Assembly (NCBI GenBank): GCA_942159475.1 | Contig: OW804094.1 | Span: forward strand, 19,635,067-19,699,066 | Reading direction: 5' to 3' | From: Sthenelais limicola | Taxonomy: Eukaryota; Annelida; Polychaeta; Phyllodocida; Sigalionidae | DNA: 64,000 nucleotides | Shown: piece after piece, positions 1 to 10,800 of the stretch | Position numbering within the stretch: position 1 is the first letter of the stretch | Layout: each line of letters starts with the position of its first letter | Made by a program: the position numbers and the translations under genes | The notes under the pieces: generated by a model | The model's database searches: none | What the model saw: only the letters and a program-made list of their open reading frames with translations | What the model was told of the DNA's origin: nothing

Positions 1-294
1 ACAACAAGGTATTTTAGCTTTCTCTGCTTATCATGCACATAATAAACTGATTTACTTCATACCCTACTATTTCAACTGCTAGAATGCCGATCCCCCAGAC
101 AATAATGTTTTAGAAAGCTTATAAATACTTATTAATGCTTGTATTTACAGTGAGAACCGATCCAAAGTCCAGTGTGAAGAGATGTGCCACAGACACACCA
201 AGCGATCCTCCAGTTAACCTCATTATAAATGCTTGTAACTGAAATGAGAATGTGGATATTCAGTTTCAGTTTCAGTTTCAGTGGAGCCCCAACA

Positions 295-545
295 ACTGCC
301 TTTATAGTGGATTTGCATAGCCGCCATTTTGAATCATGATTCTCAACGAATTACGGGTTTAATGGTTCAACATAAAATCTATAGAAAATATGTCATTTTC
401 AGCATAGAATATTTGTCAATGCTCTAATGTCAATTTCCAAGTGTAATGAATGGCACATGTCCCCATATTTCCTATCATAATATTGGTGAAAATATTCCTG
501 CAATTCCGGATAAAAATGTTGCCAAATCATGAAATGTAAGCATTA
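295..545. repeat. Dispersed repeat family D, copy 1
   Basis: Shares order and wording with 14340-14460 plus 14915-15050 and with 31975-32215: a CATAAAATCTATAGAAAA word, then cat-cat-like text and GATATTGGTGAAAA, GTTGCCAAAT at the end. Non-coding. Confidence 0.6.
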
Positions 546-1162
546 AATTCATCAATGAGCATGCAAAAGGATTTTTACAGGATTTGGTTGCAAAAAAGAA
601 CTAACAAGCTCTCAAGAAGTAACAAGTTATCATGAATTTTGGATATGCTCCAATTTTATCCCCGATACATCAAAATTGTATATACTGTTATATATTTGTT
701 TATACAGGAAGTTGAAGATGAATCGGCTAGGAGAAAAAGATGGCTGGTGAGCGATAATAATAAAAAACAGTGCAGGAAATGATTTTTCAACAATATATAC
801 ACAACCAGTCAAAATCCACCAAAGTTTTAGTCAAATAACTTTTAGATGGGCTGGAAATGAATGGAACAAAAAGTAGAATATTTTTTAATTTTTGACCAAT
901 GTTAACTGAGAGTGCAGTTTTAAAGTTATTCCTTATGACACCTACCTCTATTTTTGCAGCTATATTTAGCTTGTGTTGAGGTATCTGAAACAGGACATCC
1001 TCAAACGAGTGAATCTAAAAAGATGGATGTATGATGATTGTTCTTAATAAGGTTCATGTAAATTACTTTAAATGCCATCATGATGGCAATTACAAGAACC
1101 AGCGAGAAGATTCTTTACTTGATCACTGGCTTGACAGTTTTTGGAGGGTTCAAACTGATCGA

Positions 1163-1220
1163 GACACATCAGAAAATGGGACGCACCCCGAAAGGGTGAG
1201 TTTCCGTTTTCTGATGTGAC
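1163..1220. repeat. Hairpin of 58 bases
   Basis: CACATCAGAAAATGGGACGC and its approximate inverse (GTTTTCTGATGTG) pair around CCCGAAAGGG. A very short foldback repeat. Confidence 0.6.
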
Positions 1221-2004
1221 AAGATTAGTTTGACCCAAACAGAGTGCCATTTGCTATTTATTACACACTTTATATGGATGTTAAAGTAAATCTAACTTGT
1301 TTAGCCTTAATTTCCGCTTGAGGAAGCTCAATTCACTGCAACTTATAGGCCTAAGTTACGCGTTCAGGGATGACATCATTTGTGTCAGGTTTGGTAGGTC
1401 AGGCCTATGCTGCGTCAATGAAATTGCATCTTTGCCCAAACTGTTCACATGAACAGTTCGGATCAACCGGACTGCACCCCCAAACTGCACCTTTCTAACT
1501 GCTCACATGTGTAATAAGGGGGCTTCACCCACCTAAGACAGTAATGCACCAAATAGTCCAGCAACTGCCCCTCAATGTTGGTCATTAATCCTTTAATAAT
1601 ACCATTAATTATAACTACCATCATTTTGGAGAAGCTAATCAGTAAATATAGTCATGTCTGTCAAAAAGCTAATTATAATTTAAAATTAGAGGCAAATTGA
1701 TTAAATGAACGTATAATAGCATATATGAGTATTTAATTCATTTAGTCCATAGAGTCCATAGAGTTAGGTCTAGCTAGACACAGCAGCGGTCGGAAGACCA
1801 TGGCTATTCTGAAATAAATTGTCACCCGTGAGCCCTTATCTCAATGTAAATGTATTTGATTGATTATTGTAACTTCATCATACATTGTGCATGCTAGTTT
1901 ATAATTTGATTGTTGGTTTACAGAAGATGTGCTGTATAAAAATACTAAATAAAAACATTAATTGAATTAGGATAGTAATCATTGGAACACAACATGATAC
2001 ATAC

Positions 2005-3030
2005 CTTTGAATGTATCTTCAAGCTGTGATACAAAATCATAAAAAGTATGAAAGTTGCAACTCCACCTTGTCCGATGTCCATAATTATATCCAGAATATA
2101 GAATTTATAATCCTTCAACGAAACATTAAAAATTGTCATACATATCATTGTTAGAGCACAGAGCAACAACCAACCAAAAATGCAGGCAAATATTCTGTTC
2201 GAAATGACCAAGACATCCAATAATTTCTCAAAAAACATTCGGTCTGTGGCTATTTTCTCACTGTAGTCAATGTCTGCGACTTGATTCTCCAGTTCCAGGT
2301 TAGTTTTCAACATGCAGAGGTCCATTCTGACTGCGTTAAACATTTGTCCCATTAAATATGCCATGTGAGGAAAAAGACAAAAAGGAAGGAAAAATATGCC
2401 ATAAGAAAATATATGACATACAGCCACAATATTCACAAGTATCCTCCTCAAGATTAAGTCAGTAACTAAAGACCCGACTGGGAAAAGAATTAAGAACTTA
2501 TAATTATCATCAGAGGTGTTACAGAATATTTCTGCTAATGTAGAAAAACATAGAACATTGGCGAGATACAAGATATAATACCTGACAAAAATCTTGTGAC
2601 CTTTTTTGTGAGAGACTGCAGTTGTATATGACTCTTCCATGCCAACACATATTTGGTCAACAAGTTGTATAAATCTGCAGATATAGCTATAACCATAGAT
2701 CAACAGAATATATACAATTATGCTGGTCCAGTAGAACTGACCAACCAGGTAGATCCTAAATGTAAAAGCTTCTGCTTCATGGGTGACTAGATAAATGGAT
2801 AAGCGAAGTGCAAGTGACAAAAGTGTAAGAAATATGAAGCAGGGGTAAACTCCCTGAAGCCTTCTCCTGCAAGGTTTGCTTCCAGTTCCTTGTGATATAG
2901 CTCTTATCCCCCAAAACTTCAAAGCATGATTCAAACAGTGAAATGACTTGTCAATGTCTGATTTCTGTCCGGTACATGGATCATCTACACTAATTACAGC
3001 CATTAAACAACTATTGTTTGAGACAAACAT
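2005..3030 (-). CDS. Gustatory-receptor-like seven-TM protein, main exon (3' exon not found)
   Basis: A 342-codon open frame with about seven hydrophobic segments and little else, the layout of the invertebrate gustatory/odorant receptor superfamily: a cytoplasmic N-terminus ending in a basic stretch (KPCRRRLQG), paired membrane segments around residues 60-110, further ones at about 140-230, and a late pair around 265-335 after a loop rich in charged residues (NLELENQ). The frame runs on to 1945, but a strong donor (AAAG followed by GTATGT) sits at 2005/2004 in phase 0 and the residues beyond it look intronic, so a short last exon probably lies further left or outside the window. In this superfamily the final exon usually carries the last conserved motif, which is missing here. 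The start is the first ATG of the frame; an upstream exon cannot be excluded. Family assignment is from topology and general pattern, not from an alignment. Confidence 0.5.
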
Positions 3031-3454
3031 TCACTTGCAGAAATAGTAGTGTTATTCAGATGACACAGAACTAGTAAATCCAATACTTTGTATATCAATG
3101 TTTTGAACTGAGTGTGATACTACAAGTGGCCTGTTATGGCCTGTTGCGACTGTAACAACCCACCTTTTGCATCCTGGAAAGTGTACACTCTCCCACATAA
3201 CCCCCAAGTAAACAAGAGTCAAAATTATGGTGCACACCAATTATTGGAGATTCTTTCCCTTTTCACATGGTTCTACTAGCGTGGAAATGACTATAAATGA
3301 TGGATATGTTTGAATATGTTGTGTAGTTGATGTTTGTGCAAAGAGAATCATGCATAGCTGATAATGCATTTTAACATGAAAGGTTCACATTAGCACTAGT
3401 CTCTACTAATGACATTGTGTTTGGTAAGCGCTCATTTAAAAGCGTGAACAAATA

Positions 3455-3575
3455 TTGTGCTGCCATGGCATGTTCAGAGGAGATTTTAAGTAGGTACAGA
3501 TCTTTAAAATGCATTTGGTTAATGTGTTTGTTCACCATTAAAGTAGTATCAGCCATCACTAAAAGCATTGTCTGA
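3455..3575. repeat. Dispersed repeat family G, copy 1
   Basis: GCTGCCATGGCATGTT, AAAATGCATTTGGTTAATGT and CACTAAAAGCAT, in the same order as at 49444-49690 and 60842-61097. Confidence 0.6.
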
Positions 3576-3658
3576 ATAGCATCATAAGATAATAGATATT
3601 GATTTGAATAGGGTGATGTCCAGGAAACACTTAGTTGGATAACTGACTGCATATGTCA

Positions 3659-4775
3659 TAGTGGGGCAGCTTAAGGCCATATTTGAGATGGATGTGGACG
3701 TTTGTGACAAAAGCACCAAATTTTTACCATGTGTTGACAATGGCCCTAGCTTTCAAGTTTTGGTAGGCACCACTTTCTCCTGATATATTATGGCGGCCAT
3801 CTTGGATTTTTAAGATCGCCATCATGTAAAATCCTACATCTACCAATATCTCAGCTTCTATACCACATAGGATCACAATCTTGGTATCTAAACATACATT
3901 TTCAGGGTCAAGGAACACGCCTATACCATTTAAAAAAGATTAGATTGTATTTATTAACACAAAAACAAATATATGACAAAATATCATCATCAGGCCCTAT
4001 AGCGCCATCACTATAGTATACAACTGTAGTAAGAATTATAGTGTTGTTTATAACTGTTAGTAAGCAAAATATAAATATCAACCATAACAATAGTGTCAAG
4101 TTAAGAGAAGGACTACATTGTTTTTCACAACACAAAAACCAAATAACTGAAAATATATCATCATTGGGTCTAACAGCATTTACCTATTTCTCACAATTGC
4201 AATTGTAGAGTTCAGTGCATTTCCAACATGCCTTTCTGCATGTACACCTTGCCCCACATCCTTGTTGACTCTTGCAACTACACTTTGCAAGTTCACTGCA
4301 GGCCTTAGAAGTAACAGGTAATGTGGTCCATACAGGGACCAATTATTGCCTGACCTTGGTGATAGTCCAGCCCCAACCTTCTAGACTAGGTATGTGCTGT
4401 TTGCTTGATGGCCTACCATATTCCACTCTGGAATGAAACTCTCTTGGAGTGTTGCAATAGTGCATCCTGGGTTGTTTGGAGGTTCTCCATTGTCTTCCCC
4501 TTTTGGCAAAACAACTGCTTTCTGGCCTCATCATCAATATGTTCAAGATCACTGGCCTTAATTGTCATACAGAATAATAGTTGGATGGGCCTTTTTTACA
4601 TTGTATTGGTGTGTTCCTTGGCCCTTAAAATGTATGTTTAGATACAAAAATTATGATCCTAAGTGGCTTACAAGCTTTAGACTGTACCATTAGACCCATG
4701 ATTTTATGCAAATCAAGATTCAAAATGGCGGCTATGCAAATCCTCTACTGGACTAATTGCACTGTTCATAAAAGT
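3659..4775 (-). pseudogene. Decayed TIR transposon remnant encoding a CXC-type cysteine cluster
   Basis: The left edge reads TAGTGGGGCAG, the same terminus as the large element at 35.6-39.3 kb, and AAGATGGCGGC-like motifs follow inside (about 3793 and 4723). On the minus strand, about 4183-4330 encodes a C-terminal cysteine cluster: KCSCK, then GCGARCTCRKACWKCTEL, then CNC and a stop. About 4420-4555 encodes ARKQLF, an acidic/Thr stretch and TQDALLQHSKRV ending in IW then a stop. Both match the order ARKQ..., ALLQH.KRA, CKR/CTC clusters in the broken gene at 36.66-37.1 kb. In-frame stops and a short length show it is dead. The right edge is not clear and is obscured by a poly-G run near 4780. 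Confidence 0.6.
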
Positions 4776-5073
4776 ATTGGGGGGGGGGGGGGGGACTGTA
4801 GCAGTTCAGGCTATTCAGGTTCAATAAAATTTTGTTTCATCTTTGACAATTGAGAAAATTTGGACAAAAAAAGTGGACAAAAGAAAAGACCTATTCCTTA
4901 AAATCATTAAGAGAACATGCCAGAGGACATAATTATTTAAAGCAGTTTATATTCTTTATGAATTTTTAATAATGTGACTACTTGCCCATGACATCATTTA
5001 ACAGTGGGGACATAATCCAAATATACATTTCATATTTGGTTCATGAGGATGATATATATGGAAAGCTGTTTGT

Positions 5074-5260
5074 ATACATGTTATGAATTAACCCCAAACC
5101 GGGAGAATTAGTAGGCTAACCCGGAAAAAGACTGACAAATTCACCATTGAAAATGCATGTGAACTGGGGAATTTCTTTCCCGGTTAGCTGAGAATTAGAA
5201 ACCAAATCAGAAACTTCCTAAAATTCAAAAATTGTGCCTTTTAATATTTAGCTAATCTTC
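5074..5260. repeat. Direct repeat of about 185 bp, unit 1
   Basis: ATACATGTTATGAATTAACC through the AATTGTGCCTTTTAATATTT word; repeated at 5424-5608 at about 90 percent by eye. Confidence 0.8.
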
Positions 5261-5423
5261 CCTTTCCATCATTTCTACTTAGTATTCATCAATTCCTGAC
5301 TGGGCAGTTCACACCCTAACTTGGAAATCTGTTCCCCATTTTTTCTCCCACTTATTTTATACTACCAGTATAGATTATTTCTGACAACTATATGTATCTT
5401 ATATTTAATATGGAAGTCAATCA

Positions 5424-5608
5424 TACATGTTATGAATTAACCCCTAATCGGGAGAACTAGTAGGCTAACCAGAAAAATGAATGACAAATTAACCATTGAC
5501 AATGCATGCAAACTGGGGACATTTTTTCTGGGTTAGCTGAGAATTAGAAACCAAATCGGAAACTTCCTAAAAATCCAAAATTGTGCTTTTTAATATTTAT
5601 ATCATATT
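5424..5608. repeat. Direct repeat of about 185 bp, unit 2
   Basis: Second unit of the repeat at 5074, separated by about 165 bases of unrelated sequence. Confidence 0.8.
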
Positions 5609-5980
5609 TCATCAGAGTCAAGAAGGCACATCCCGGATTGGCCGCAGAGCTGGGCCAATTTTCCCGAAATAGGATGCCAGTTCACTGAGAAAAAGGCTAA
5701 TCAGGAATATGGTTAGGTAGATTAAGAATAGCATTACTAAAATTCTGTACATTTGGGTTATATGTATAAATGGCTTTCCTAGATATATATGAAGCAAGGT
5801 TGACTCAGAGTTGGCCTAAACCAAGCAGAAGCGAAGTTTATTTCACTATACATATACAATGAATCATTAAGATTAATATATTCTGCCGGGACATGGTCCG
5901 TACAATGTGTTGTGGCAAGTGAGAATAACAATATAGCACATTAGAAGATGTTGAATCTTAGTCCCGGTATTTGCCAACTG

Positions 5981-6218
5981 TAAGGGGAAATCGCCAGAAA
6001 ATGTACAATTCACCTGGACCAATCCTCGCAATTAATCCAGAATCAAGACCAAATTGAGCTTCAAAACTCAGTTCAACATAACCAAACTTATTGTTTGAAT
6101 CAAGGCAATACCAAATATATTCAGATATAGCGAGTAGTGACCATTTTCCAGCCTAATTCAGCAGAATTTACTAAATGTGTAGAGCTGCCAATTGTGCATT
6201 TTCTGAAGATCTGACCCT
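5981..6218. mobile_element. Foldback MITE family 1, copy 1
   Basis: About 240-bp element with inverted termini related to GGGTCAGATTTTCAGAAAAT then GTACAATT; degenerate left end, right end ATTTTCTGAAGATCTGACCC. The conserved interior reads CTAATTCAGCAGAATTTACT. Confidence 0.65.
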
Positions 6219-6584
6219 GTAGATTTGATTTTAAAACAATAAAGTTATGTCCTGAGTATTGAAAGTTCCGGATATAGTGATATATATGAGAATGAAACAC
6301 TGGGTGGCACCACCACTGCTGTGGCCATCTCCATAGAAACGTGCGGATTAGAACATTTCAGGCCAACGCACGTAGGAAATTCAGTGCATTTTGCGTGTGT
6401 GAATCTTGGTGTACGGCCTCAATTTGTTTCTGTTGCAATAACACACCATAAGCCCCCAAACGTTGGGGAATTTTACATTAATGATAGTCAGTGACAGGAG
6501 GCTCCCTTTGGATGTCCAAATATAGGCATCAATGTATAAATTGAACAACTCCCAGATGTATTGAATATACATGATTGCATACAC

Positions 6585-7821
6585 TCAATCTAAAGCACCA
6601 AAGAAAATACCACTATTATCCAAATCCTTTACCACCTCCTCCCTAGAGGGGCAGGAAAGCAGCTGAGGCTCCCACAGTCCCAAAGTTACCATCTCCTTTT
6701 CACCCTCTTCTCTGCATACACCAGCTCCTAGCCAATCCATAGAGTCCTGTAAGTGCCAGCTCTTCCTTAAATGGGTCATCAAGGCTGAGGCACTCTCTCC
6801 TCGGACTGCTCCCCTCCATAGCTCTATCTCCTTCACCCCATGTTCTGCTAGCCTCGTGAGCTGCTCAGGAAGCACCTGCAGTAGGGCAGTGTAGGAGGCC
6901 AGGTGGTGGTCGAGTTGCTCACTATATGTGTTAGAAGCTTTGTCATATGGAGAACTATCTTTATATGATGTTGAAGTGGAGCAAGAATTTTTGGGTGTCA
7001 CATTACCATGCTCTGATTCATCACATGAGGCCATATCACTTATAGAAATGTCTGATGCAGATACCACTGAAGCAAGATCACTCTCTCTGACAGTTACAAC
7101 TTCTTCTTTTGAAACCACTTGCTCATCTTTTAGAAGAGATTCTCTTTTCAGATTTGCCCTGTCCTTAGGAACTTCTTCAGGAGGAGCTGCTTCCTCTGTT
7201 GGATCCACTTCATCATTTGGAAGCACTTCACTTCTAAGAACTGCTACATCTTTAGAATACAGATCACCTCCAGAAACTACTTCATGAGGATGTTCTTCCC
7301 CTGTCACTTTCTCCTGCTGAGAACCTGTCACTGGCAGAGTGTTATCTTTCGTAATGCCTTCCTCCATCAGCTCCTCTGTCAGAACCACTGTCTCCCCAGG
7401 AAACGTTTTCTCCTTGGGAACCACTTCTTCATTGCAAACAACTTCTTCTTGCATGACAACCTCCTCCTGGCAACATATTTCTTTTTTTGACTTTTTGTCA
7501 TCATTAGTGACAATACCAAGGTCAATCCACAGCATTCCAGGCATATCTAAAGGTTCTGTAAGTCGGACAATGGCATCGAACAAGGCATCCCATTGTTGGC
7601 CTGTGATAGGAAGCAGACTCCTGCCATAACCTGCCCCAAGCTTGTTCAAGTGCAGATGTACTTTGCCGTAGCTTGTACCAGAGCATAAGGCAAGGGCCTG
7701 GCTATCAACAATGTCATTTGCGTGGTTGGCAAACACATGGAGGGCTTGGTCTCCCTGGTTGAGTCTTACTGTGAGTGAGGAAGGCTTCGGGACTGGAACA
7801 AATATGTCTGAACATCCATAT
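6585..7821 (-). other. Exon 8: C-terminal repeat domain, copy 3, split by an acidic insert
   Basis: Starts YGCSDIFVPVPKPSSLTVRL, the third copy of the repeat opening, and reaches the W-D-A-L and LTEPLDMPGML segments. It is then interrupted by roughly 195 residues of Glu/Val-rich sequence, and resumes with LLQVLPEQLTRLAEHGVKEI, equivalent to the LP..ML..L....GIK part of copies 1 and 2. The stop is at 6585-6587. Confidence 0.72.
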
Positions 7822-10800
7822 CTGTAGGAAATAGAAAATACTTTTGTAATTTAGCCTAAAGATTAGGTGGGTTGTTTTTGCAAGCGGCGGTCAACGGCAA
7901 AAGCAAATGCAATACACATATTTCTTGTATGAAATTCCAAAATGAGCTTGAAAACTAAGCATCATGTAAATATCTTACTAAAGGATTATGTCACATGGTT
8001 TTATTGTATACTTCAAGGTAGGTTCAACATTTTGTCTTACCGGTGTTGTGTTTTTGTGTGTTGGAAATTCAGCCATCCAGTACCAAACTTCTCACCCAAA
8101 GTAGTAAATGCAGCCTGCCACCCACTGCTGTGCAAGTCACTGAGCCCATATTTGCCAGCAATGACATCGTCTTTCTTAGCTCCAGTCCACAGGTAATGAA
8201 TTCCCAATTGAGCTGCATACTCAAGAAGAGTAACTAAGGGCTGGTATCGCGGTTTCAAATATGAGTAGTTCTCATCATGAAGTATTATCCAATCACCCTG
8301 GATTAGACCATACTGTTCTCTCCAGTCCACACCTTCCATCCTGATAAGTTTCAGTCCCGGCGGACTGACCCCATCGAAGACAGTGGTTAGTGCATTCAAC
8401 ATGTTGGTATCCAACAAGTGGTTGGGAAGTCCTAAAACATTCAGATCTTTACTGATGACTTTACTTTTCATTTGCCAAAATAGTCCCTCCCAGTCTTCTA
8501 TTGATTGATCATCAGAGCTTGATTTGATGTTTAGGATTATTTCCTGTTTGTTGTTTTGGCCACAATGATGGAGAGACTTGGATACAATGATGTCTTTTGG
8601 AGTGTTGGATGAGATGGTTATCATTCCATCCTTCTCTTCTCTTAGCATCACAGTTTGTCTAGTGTTGGGTACAGGGATATGCAAAGTAACGTCATCAATG
8701 CTGGAATGAAGATAAACCATATGTAAAATACAGTAGACCTGTAATTTTATGTCAACAATAATTGTACTAATTATATGATATGAATTTGAAGCATTTTTTC
8801 ATTCATTCATTCATTCAATATTAAAGACACAAGGTAATCACAAAAAGTAAAAACATATGAAAAAAGATACATTCTTCTAGAAAGCTTATACACTTTTCAA
8901 TATATACGACTATAAATACATTTACAAGGTTTTAATGCTAATTTTGTTTGATGCTAAGACTAGTTCTTATTGGGCTCTATCAACTGGAGATTCTCTTTTA
9001 ATAACAACTGTTACAGATACTTCTGACAAAGACTAATAAAGATAAGCAAATACTATTAAATATAGGCTACCATTTAGTCATTTCAAGCCAGTCATACTTT
9101 GGCCCATCACTGGACAAAGTAGTGACTAGTTGCTGGCACGCTTCTTCTGTCCCAGATCTGAGGATAACAAAAGGCGCACCATCATCAACACCCCTTTTGA
9201 CCATTCTTCCTGGACTATATAGTGTTGTAGGACCCATGCTCTTGTTGCAGGACATCTTCACAAAGTCCCCCAAATCTAGTGTTGGAGGTTTAATTGCAAG
9301 AAGGTTTTCCCTTTCAAGGCATCCAAACCACCCAGCAGGTCCAAGAACTTCCATGTGTTTGAAACATCTGATATCCTGTTGTCCGGGCAACCGCAAAATC
9401 TTGATACCATGGGATTGAAGCTGGGAGATAAAAACGTGATCAAGCGCTGACAGCATAGCAGTGGTTGGTAGCATTGGTAGCTGGAGAATTCCAGGTCCTG
9501 CCATTATAGGTAATGTATTTGTGAAGTCAAGAAACATCTTTTCCCACTCTGCAACTGTTGGGGAGTAGTCTTCATCCCCAAATTCATCACCAATACATTG
9601 CACATTGAGAACTAGCTCATACAGTTGATGGTTCCCCCAGAGTAAAAAGACTCTAGCCTCGCTGAGGTCAGATGGCCTGCTAGCAGAAATCACAAGTCGT
9701 CGCTGTGATACTTCTCTCATGTGGACAAACCGTGACGTATTTGGAACAGGTATATGGAGACCAAGACAAAAGTTCCTGCAATGATTTTACATTGTGTAAG
9801 TGTTATCCTAACTTCCAATAAACATTCCTTTTAACCTCAGATGTTGAACTGTGATTAGACCGGATTCCCATCTATTCAGTTTCAGCAAGTAACCAAGCAA
9901 AACATAGAATTACAAGCAATGATGATATTAAATTGCTTCATGTCTAACTTCTACTTTATGAACATTATGGACAAATTCTCAGAATTATTTGATCTTTTAA
10001 TAAGGGTTCTTGTAAAGGAGCTCACAAATAGTTCTCTACTGCTCTTAATATATTTGTTCTGCATATTGTAGGTCTGCCAGCTGGTGCTCTAAATTTGCTT
10101 ACAAAATCAAATGGAAGTTTTTCCTGTTTTCATGCCATTGATACCATTGTTCACATTGAATTTATTCTTATCATAGTTGTGAAGAGATTCCATGCTGAAC
10201 AATAGAACTCAAGAATCATGCTTCATCTATCTATCGTCACTCACAAATTGACTTATCTTAGAGTGCAGACAAGCTTATATCTTACTTTTGGGGGAGGATA
10301 TGTGACAACTCCCACAGAAGTGAAGCCCGATCTTTGTTACTCTGTGTGCCTGAGATGATGCAAGACCTCGCATTTTGTATGATGGCCAACCCTTCTGGTG
10401 TGACAGCATACCAGTCCCAGCACCTCCTACATGGTTTCAGGTTCTTCTTTCTTGGCAGCACCTTTTTCATAGAAAGACATAATTGTTACATTAAGCCAAT
10501 GTGTTATATAGTATTATGCAATCATCATGTAATAGTGATTAACCACATTATAATTAATGACCTAAATTAACTATTAACTTTGATTACTATAACTATTCAT
10601 ATGAAATTAATTTATCGCAGTAATATGCAAGTCTACTAAAGAGGATCAGGTAACATATGAGTAAGTTTCACAAAATACAATAATTTATCTATTGATTATT
10701 GTAGAGGGGGTTGAATGACTATATGGGTCAGATTTTGAGAATTTATACAATTGGCAGCTGTACACATTTAGTAAATTCTGCTAAATTAGGCTGCAATTTG

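Larger units (their letters stand above)
1..1944. other. Intergenic, no gene seen
   Basis: Apart from the repeats listed at 295-545 and 1163-1220 and a retroposon-like tail near 1760-1880, no supported coding exon is visible. The missing last exon of the receptor-like gene could lie here but was not recognised. Confidence 0.5.
4800..6584. other. Intergenic / possible 3' UTR of the CARD-NACHT gene
   Basis: Holds the direct repeats at 5.1-5.6 kb and one MITE. A minus-strand AATAAA (TTTATT on the plus strand near 5838) could serve polyadenylation but is about 750 bases past the stop. Confidence 0.35.

Noticed and set aside
3371..3652. 93-residue minus-strand open frame
   Set aside because: Overlaps the dispersed family G repeat, also found non-coding at 49.5 and 60.9 kb.
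6928..7629. Open frames on the plus strand across the last exon of the CARD-NACHT gene
   Set aside because: They mirror the Glu/Val-rich repeat on the other strand (Ser/Thr-rich by complement) and lack splice or start context.
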